Positions 61,810 through 64,000 of a stretch of 64,000 bases of DNA are shown in pieces. A program made the translations under genes and the position numbers. The notes under the pieces are model-generated. The model saw nothing but the letters and a program-made list of their open reading frames with translations, ran no database searches and was not told the origin of the DNA. Each line of letters begins with the position of its first letter. The stretch's first letter is position 1. The stretch comes from Burkholderia cepacia (lineage in GTDB: Bacteria; Pseudomonadota; Gammaproteobacteria; Burkholderiales; Burkholderiaceae). Where the stretch lies: positions 3,348,001 to 3,412,000 of the forward strand of contig NZ_CP013444.1 in the NCBI RefSeq assembly GCF_001718835.1. The letters run 5' to 3'.

Positions 61810-64000
61810 ATGACGTCCGACCGGCCCGCCGATTCCCACGCTCCCGCCTCCACGCCCGCCGACGACTGGCAGGACGACGGCAACTATGCGTCCGGTGCGC
61901 CCGAGCACGATTTCGCGGTGCGACGCGTGACGCTGATCGTGCTGCTCGTCGCGGCGATCGTGCTGCCCTGCATCTATGTCGTGGTAATGGCGTACAACGA
62001 CCTGAAGACACGCGAGGCCGCCGCGAGCGACGTGACGATGCGCACCGTGCGGGTTGCCGAGGAGCACGCGCTCAAGGTGTTCGACCTGAGCGAGACGCTG
62101 GACGCGCGCATCGTCGATCTCGTGCAGGACATGGACGATGCGACCGTGCGCAACAGGGAGTCCGACATCCACGAAGCGCTGAACACGATCGGCGGCGGCT
62201 ATCCGCAGGTGGCTGCCGTGTCGATCTTCGGCGCGAGCGGGATGCTGCTCGCGAACAGCCTCTACTATCCGGCGCCCTATGCGTCGATCGCGAACCGCGA
62301 CGATTTCGCCGGCATTCGCGACGGCAAGGTGATCGAACACATCTCGCGCGTGATGCAGGGGCCGAGGCGGCTCGCGGACACGCCCGTGTTCAACACGGGC
62401 GTCGCGCGTCGCCATAGCGACGGTTCGTTCGCCGGGATGGTGTCGATCGCGCTGAAGTCGTCGTATTTCAACGCGTTCTACCGCGACCTGCTCGGCGGCG
62501 CCAGCACGCCGATGACGATGGCGCTCGCGCGCTCGGACGGCGCGGTGATCGCGTCGTATCCGCCGCCGCCCGCCGCGGCCGAAGCCTATCGCGCGCTGTC
62601 GTTCGGCGACGAGCACAGCGACCCGCGCGGCGGCGTCGTGCGCGTGCGCCACGATGCCGGCAGCGAGATCGTCGCGTATCGCCAGGTCGGCAGCTATCCC
62701 GTCTACGTGACGTGCGCGTATCGCACGTCGGCGATCTGGCATGAATGGTACGAACACCTGAGCGTGCTGTTCCTCTCGATGTTCGCGCCGTCGGTCGCGC
62801 TGTGGTCGGTGATCTGGCTGTCGCTCAAGCGGCTGAAGGCGGAAGAGGAGGCGTGGGACCGCTGGCAGGCCGAAGCGTCGATGCGGCGCTCGATCGAATC
62901 GGCGTACCGGCAGTCGCGCAAGATGCAGGCGCTCGGCAATCTCGTCGGCAGCGTCGCGCACGATTTCAACAACCTGCTGATGATCATCTCGAGCAACGTG
63001 CAGATCGTGCGGCGGCGCGAGGCCCAGCATCTCGACAAGGAACTCGGCGCGATCGAACGCGCGCTGAAGAACGGGCAGTCGCTCACGCGCCAGTTGCTCG
63101 GTGTCGCACGCAAGCAGCCGCTGCACAACGAGACGATCGACGTCGGGCAATGGGTCGGCACATGCCGCGAACTGCTGAAGACGTCGCTCGGTTCGAAATC
63201 GTCGCTGGTCGTCGCGATCGAGCCCGGCGTGTGGCCGATCCGCGTCGACGTCGCCGAGCTCGAACTCGCGGTGATCAACCTCGCGGTCAACGCGCGCGAC
63301 GCGATGGCGGCCGGCGGCCGCTTCACGGTCGGCGCGCGCAACGTGACGCTGCGTCGCGAGGACGGCTTTCCGCTGACCGGCGACTTCGTGCAGATCTCGC
63401 TCGACGATACGGGTTCGGGGATGGCGCCCGACGTGCTCGCCCGCGCGTTCGAGCCGCTGTTCACGACGAAGGCGCAGGGGATGGGGACGGGGCTCGGCCT
63501 GCCGCAGGTATTCGCGTTCTGCGAACGCTCGGGTGGCCTCGCGACGATCGACAGCGCGGTCGGTGCGGGCACGTCGGTGCGCCTCTACCTGCCACGCGCG
63601 CGCGCCGAGGATGTCGTCGCACGGCCGCCGGCGGTCGCGCACGACGCGGGCACGGGCGCGCTCGCCGGCCTGCACGTCCTGCTCGTCGAGGACAACAGCG
63701 AAGTCGCGGCCGGCACCGAAGCGCTGCTGTCGCTGCTCGGGCACCGCGTGACCTACGCGCCCACCGCCGACGACGCGCTGAGTCTCGTCGAAGCAGCGCC
63801 GGCGGACGACGGCTTCGACCTCGTGATTTCGGATATCCACATGCCGGGCCGCCTGAACGGCATCGACCTCGCCGAAGCGGTCGAGAAGCGGCCGGAGAAA
63901 CTGCCCGTGATTCTCGTCACGGGTTACGCGGAGGAACTCGACCGCACGCGCACCGTCAACGTCCGCGTGCTGTCGAAGCCGTTCGACATCGCGCTGCTCG
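61810..64000 (+). CDS. Hybrid sensor histidine kinase with Cache sensor and receiver, 3' end outside window
   Basis: At least 730 residues from the ATG at 61810. After a Pro/Asp-rich tail, helix RRVTLIVLLVAAIVLPCIYVVVMAY leads to a periplasmic dCache-like sensor. A second helix (LSVLFLSMFAPSVALWSVIWLSLK) follows, then a coiled linker and HisKA with ALGNLVGSVAHDFNNLLMIISSNVQIV. HATPase_c has INLAVNARDAMA, DDTGSGMAPDVLARAFEPLFTTK and GTGLGLPQVFAFCERSGG. A C-terminal receiver starts at VLLVEDNSEVAAGTEALL with phosphoacceptor in LVISDIHMPG. The frame is open at the window end with only the last receiver residues missing. Confidence 0.93.
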   Translation, partial: MTSDRPADSHAPASTPADDWQDDGNYASGAPEHDFAVRRVTLIVLLVAAIVLPCIYVVVMAYNDLKTREAAASDVTMRTVRVAEEHALKVFDLSETLDARIVDLVQDMDDATVRNRESDIHEALNTIGGGYPQVAAVSIFGASGMLLANSLYYPAPYASIANRDDFAGIRDGKVIEHISRVMQGPRRLADTPVFNTGVARRHSDGSFAGMVSIALKSSYFNAFYRDLLGGASTPMTMALARSDGAVIASYPPPPAAAEAYRALSFGDEHSDPRGGVVRVRHDAGSEIVAYRQVGSYPVYVTCAYRTSAIWHEWYEHLSVLFLSMFAPSVALWSVIWLSLKRLKAEEEAWDRWQAEASMRRSIESAYRQSRKMQALGNLVGSVAHDFNNLLMIISSNVQIVRRREAQHLDKELGAIERALKNGQSLTRQLLGVARKQPLHNETIDVGQWVGTCRELLKTSLGSKSSLVVAIEPGVWPIRVDVAELELAVINLAVNARDAMAAGGRFTVGARNVTLRREDGFPLTGDFVQISLDDTGSGMAPDVLARAFEPLFTTKAQGMGTGLGLPQVFAFCERSGGLATIDSAVGAGTSVRLYLPRARAEDVVARPPAVAHDAGTGALAGLHVLLVEDNSEVAAGTEALLSLLGHRVTYAPTADDALSLVEAAPADDGFDLVISDIHMPGRLNGIDLAEAVEKRPEKLPVILVTGYAEELDRTRTVNVRVLSKPFDIALL

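Overview
The window looks like a replicon of a Burkholderia species, most likely of the B. cepacia complex. The evidence is very high GC with strong third-position GC bias, porins of the Burkholderiales type (QSSVTLYG after the signal peptide), a hopanoid gene set, the L-arabonate oxidation pathway, and many paralogous regulators and transporters. The species call is inference; no rRNA or tRNA gene was found to anchor it.

Layout. 1-2.7 kb: an M20 amidohydrolase (cut by the window start) and diaminopropionate ammonia-lyase, divergent from an Lrp/AsnC regulator. 2.8-10.7 kb: an orphan type VI secretion module on the minus strand, vgrG, three tandem immunity lipoproteins (Tli3-like), a Tle3-type lipase effector and a PAAR tip protein. 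Consecutive genes from vgrG to tle3 meet by 4-base overlaps. Two of the three immunity genes carry a copy of the effector's first ~19 codons at their 5' end, a scar of tandem duplication. 11.0-13.6 kb: an IS30-family element whose transposase is interrupted by an intact IS4/IS50-type element with a 9-bp target duplication and 20-bp perfect inverted repeats.

13.6-22.9 kb: a ferulate-ester utilisation regulon. It holds an exported tannase/feruloyl esterase, a porin, an aromatic-acid MFS transporter, feruloyl-CoA synthetase (frameshifted here), vanillin dehydrogenase, feruloyl-CoA hydratase/lyase and a MarR regulator. Two nearly identical palindromes, one ahead of each transcription unit, look like the MarR operators. 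22.9-33.0 kb: an oxidative L-arabinose pathway: lactonase, araFGH-type ABC importer, 2-keto-3-deoxy-L-arabonate dehydratase, an MFS transporter and L-arabonate dehydratase, with a divergent LysR gene. The first enzyme, a Gfo/Idh/MocA-type L-arabinose 1-dehydrogenase, survives only as a 47-codon in-frame deletion remnant.

33-39 kb: a BON-domain protein, a porin, a Tat-exported GH1 glycosidase and a TetR regulator, then a scarred region where a beheaded LacI regulator abuts the tail of a LysR gene. 39.3-42.0 kb: GlcG-like protein and malate synthase G. 42.4-46.3 kb: a Cache-GGDEF diguanylate cyclase followed by a Cache histidine kinase and a NarL-type response regulator. 46.3-47.5 kb: a small lower-GC insert with a two-gene hypothetical pair. 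47.5-57.6 kb: the hopanoid region, hpnM divergent from hpnN-mlaA, a VOC protein, then hpnD-hpnE-shc-hpnG on the minus strand. 57.9-64 kb: a small conserved protein, an alpha/beta hydrolase, a CheY-CheC-diguanylate cyclase operon and the start of a hybrid histidine kinase that runs off the window.

The most notable points are the triplicated immunity genes with effector-derived scars, the nested insertion sequences, and two catabolic pathways each broken at one step (fcs frameshift, arabinose dehydrogenase deletion).
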